A stretch of 64,000 bases of DNA from contig CABHOK010000002.1 of NCBI GenBank assembly GCA_902168205.1, positions 372,001-436,000 on the forward strand, given 5' to 3'. The translations under genes and the position numbers were made by a program. Source of the DNA: an uncultured Chitinophaga sp. (GTDB lineage Bacteria; Bacteroidota; Bacteroidia; Cytophagales; Cyclobacteriaceae). Below the pieces are notes generated by a model. It made no database searches, was not told the origin of the DNA, and saw only the letters and a list, made by a program, of their open reading frames with translations. Shown one piece after another: positions 63,869-64,000 of the stretch; within the stretch, counting starts at the first letter, position 1; every line of letters starts with the position of its first letter.

Positions 63869-64000
63869 ATGCGTAAATTAAAATTACAAGTACAAATGAG
63901 CCTTGATGGCTTTGTTGCCGGACCCAATGGCGAGCTTGAATGGATATGGCTTTTAGAGCGTGACGAAGCTTCTTTTCGGAAGGTAATTGATTTAGCTGAT
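63869..64000 (+). CDS. dihydrofolate reductase/RibD-C family protein, N-terminal part
   Basis: The first 44 codons are in the window; the gene continues past the right edge. MRKLKLQVQMSLDGFVAGPNGELEW is the typical N-terminus of the RibD C-terminal domain/DHFR-like family (M-S-x-D-G-x-I/V-A-x-x-x-G). Members are NADPH-dependent reductases, but many of this short type have no known substrate. ATG at 63869 matches the family start. Confidence 0.82.
   Translation, partial: MRKLKLQVQMSLDGFVAGPNGELEWIWLLERDEASFRKVIDLAD

Noticed and set aside
62515-64000. attachment-site duplication of the tRNA-Glu 3' end
   Set aside because: I looked for a second copy of the T-arm and acceptor sequence to the right edge and found none; it could lie outside the window.

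Overview
The window looks like a chromosomal segment of a Bacteroidota bacterium, most likely order Cytophagales. It carries gliding genes gldA/gldF/gldG, an alternative complex III operon fused to an aa3-type oxidase operon, a TonB receptor/DUF4249 pair and LytTR regulation. Several promoters have the Bacteroidota form TTG-N19/20-TAnnTTTG, and clear Shine-Dalgarno sequences are scarce. No rRNA, CRISPR array, insertion sequence or intact prophage was seen. One tRNA (Glu) is present.

Layout. 1-4.1 kb: start of a TolC-like efflux protein and an outer-membrane barrel protein, divergent from a LytS/LytTR two-component pair, then an alpha/beta hydrolase. 4.1-6.3 kb: an unknown protein and a TlpA-type thioredoxin. 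6.5-12.1 kb: gldA, gldF, gldG, a DUF4340 protein and dnaN. 12.1-15.2 kb: small secreted protein, phosphodiesterase, DUF3857 protein. 15.4-32.7 kb: the respiratory block, with actABCDEF (quinol:electron acceptor oxidoreductase), coxB, coxA, ctaA, ctaB, two subunit III genes, subunit IV, and a tail of assembly-type genes (a SCO-like protein without its copper motif, DUF420, a small CxxC protein, DUF983). This forms one aerobic electron-transfer unit from quinol to oxygen plus heme A synthesis.

32.8-45.3 kb: a 1213-residue membrane histidine kinase, a MacB/FtsX-type permease, an ABC-F ATPase, mtgA, a secreted unknown, a band-7/membrane/ribbon-helix-helix operon, a bestrophin and a 40-residue membrane peptide. 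45.5-53.6 kb: TonB receptor plus lipoprotein, a large surface metallopeptidase-like protein, and the E2 subunit of pyruvate dehydrogenase. 53.6-64 kb: hslV, AI-2E family transporter, class III aminotransferase, another histidine kinase operon, a DnaJ-TPR membrane protein, gapA, tRNA-Glu, a decayed S24 repressor remnant, a membrane protein and the start of a DHFR-family gene.

The most unusual signal is not a protein. The leaders of actB, actC and actF hold in-phase tandem heptamers (TAACGGA/TAACGAA and variants) that end 6-10 bases before the start codon, just where a ribosome binding site would lie. Related seven- and eight-base arrays and intercistronic hairpins occur elsewhere. Other points worth attention are a hairpin that encloses the start codon at 48.8 kb, an ABC-F protein without a second Walker A motif, the SCO-like protein without its copper-binding cysteines, and the repressor fossil beside tRNA-Glu.
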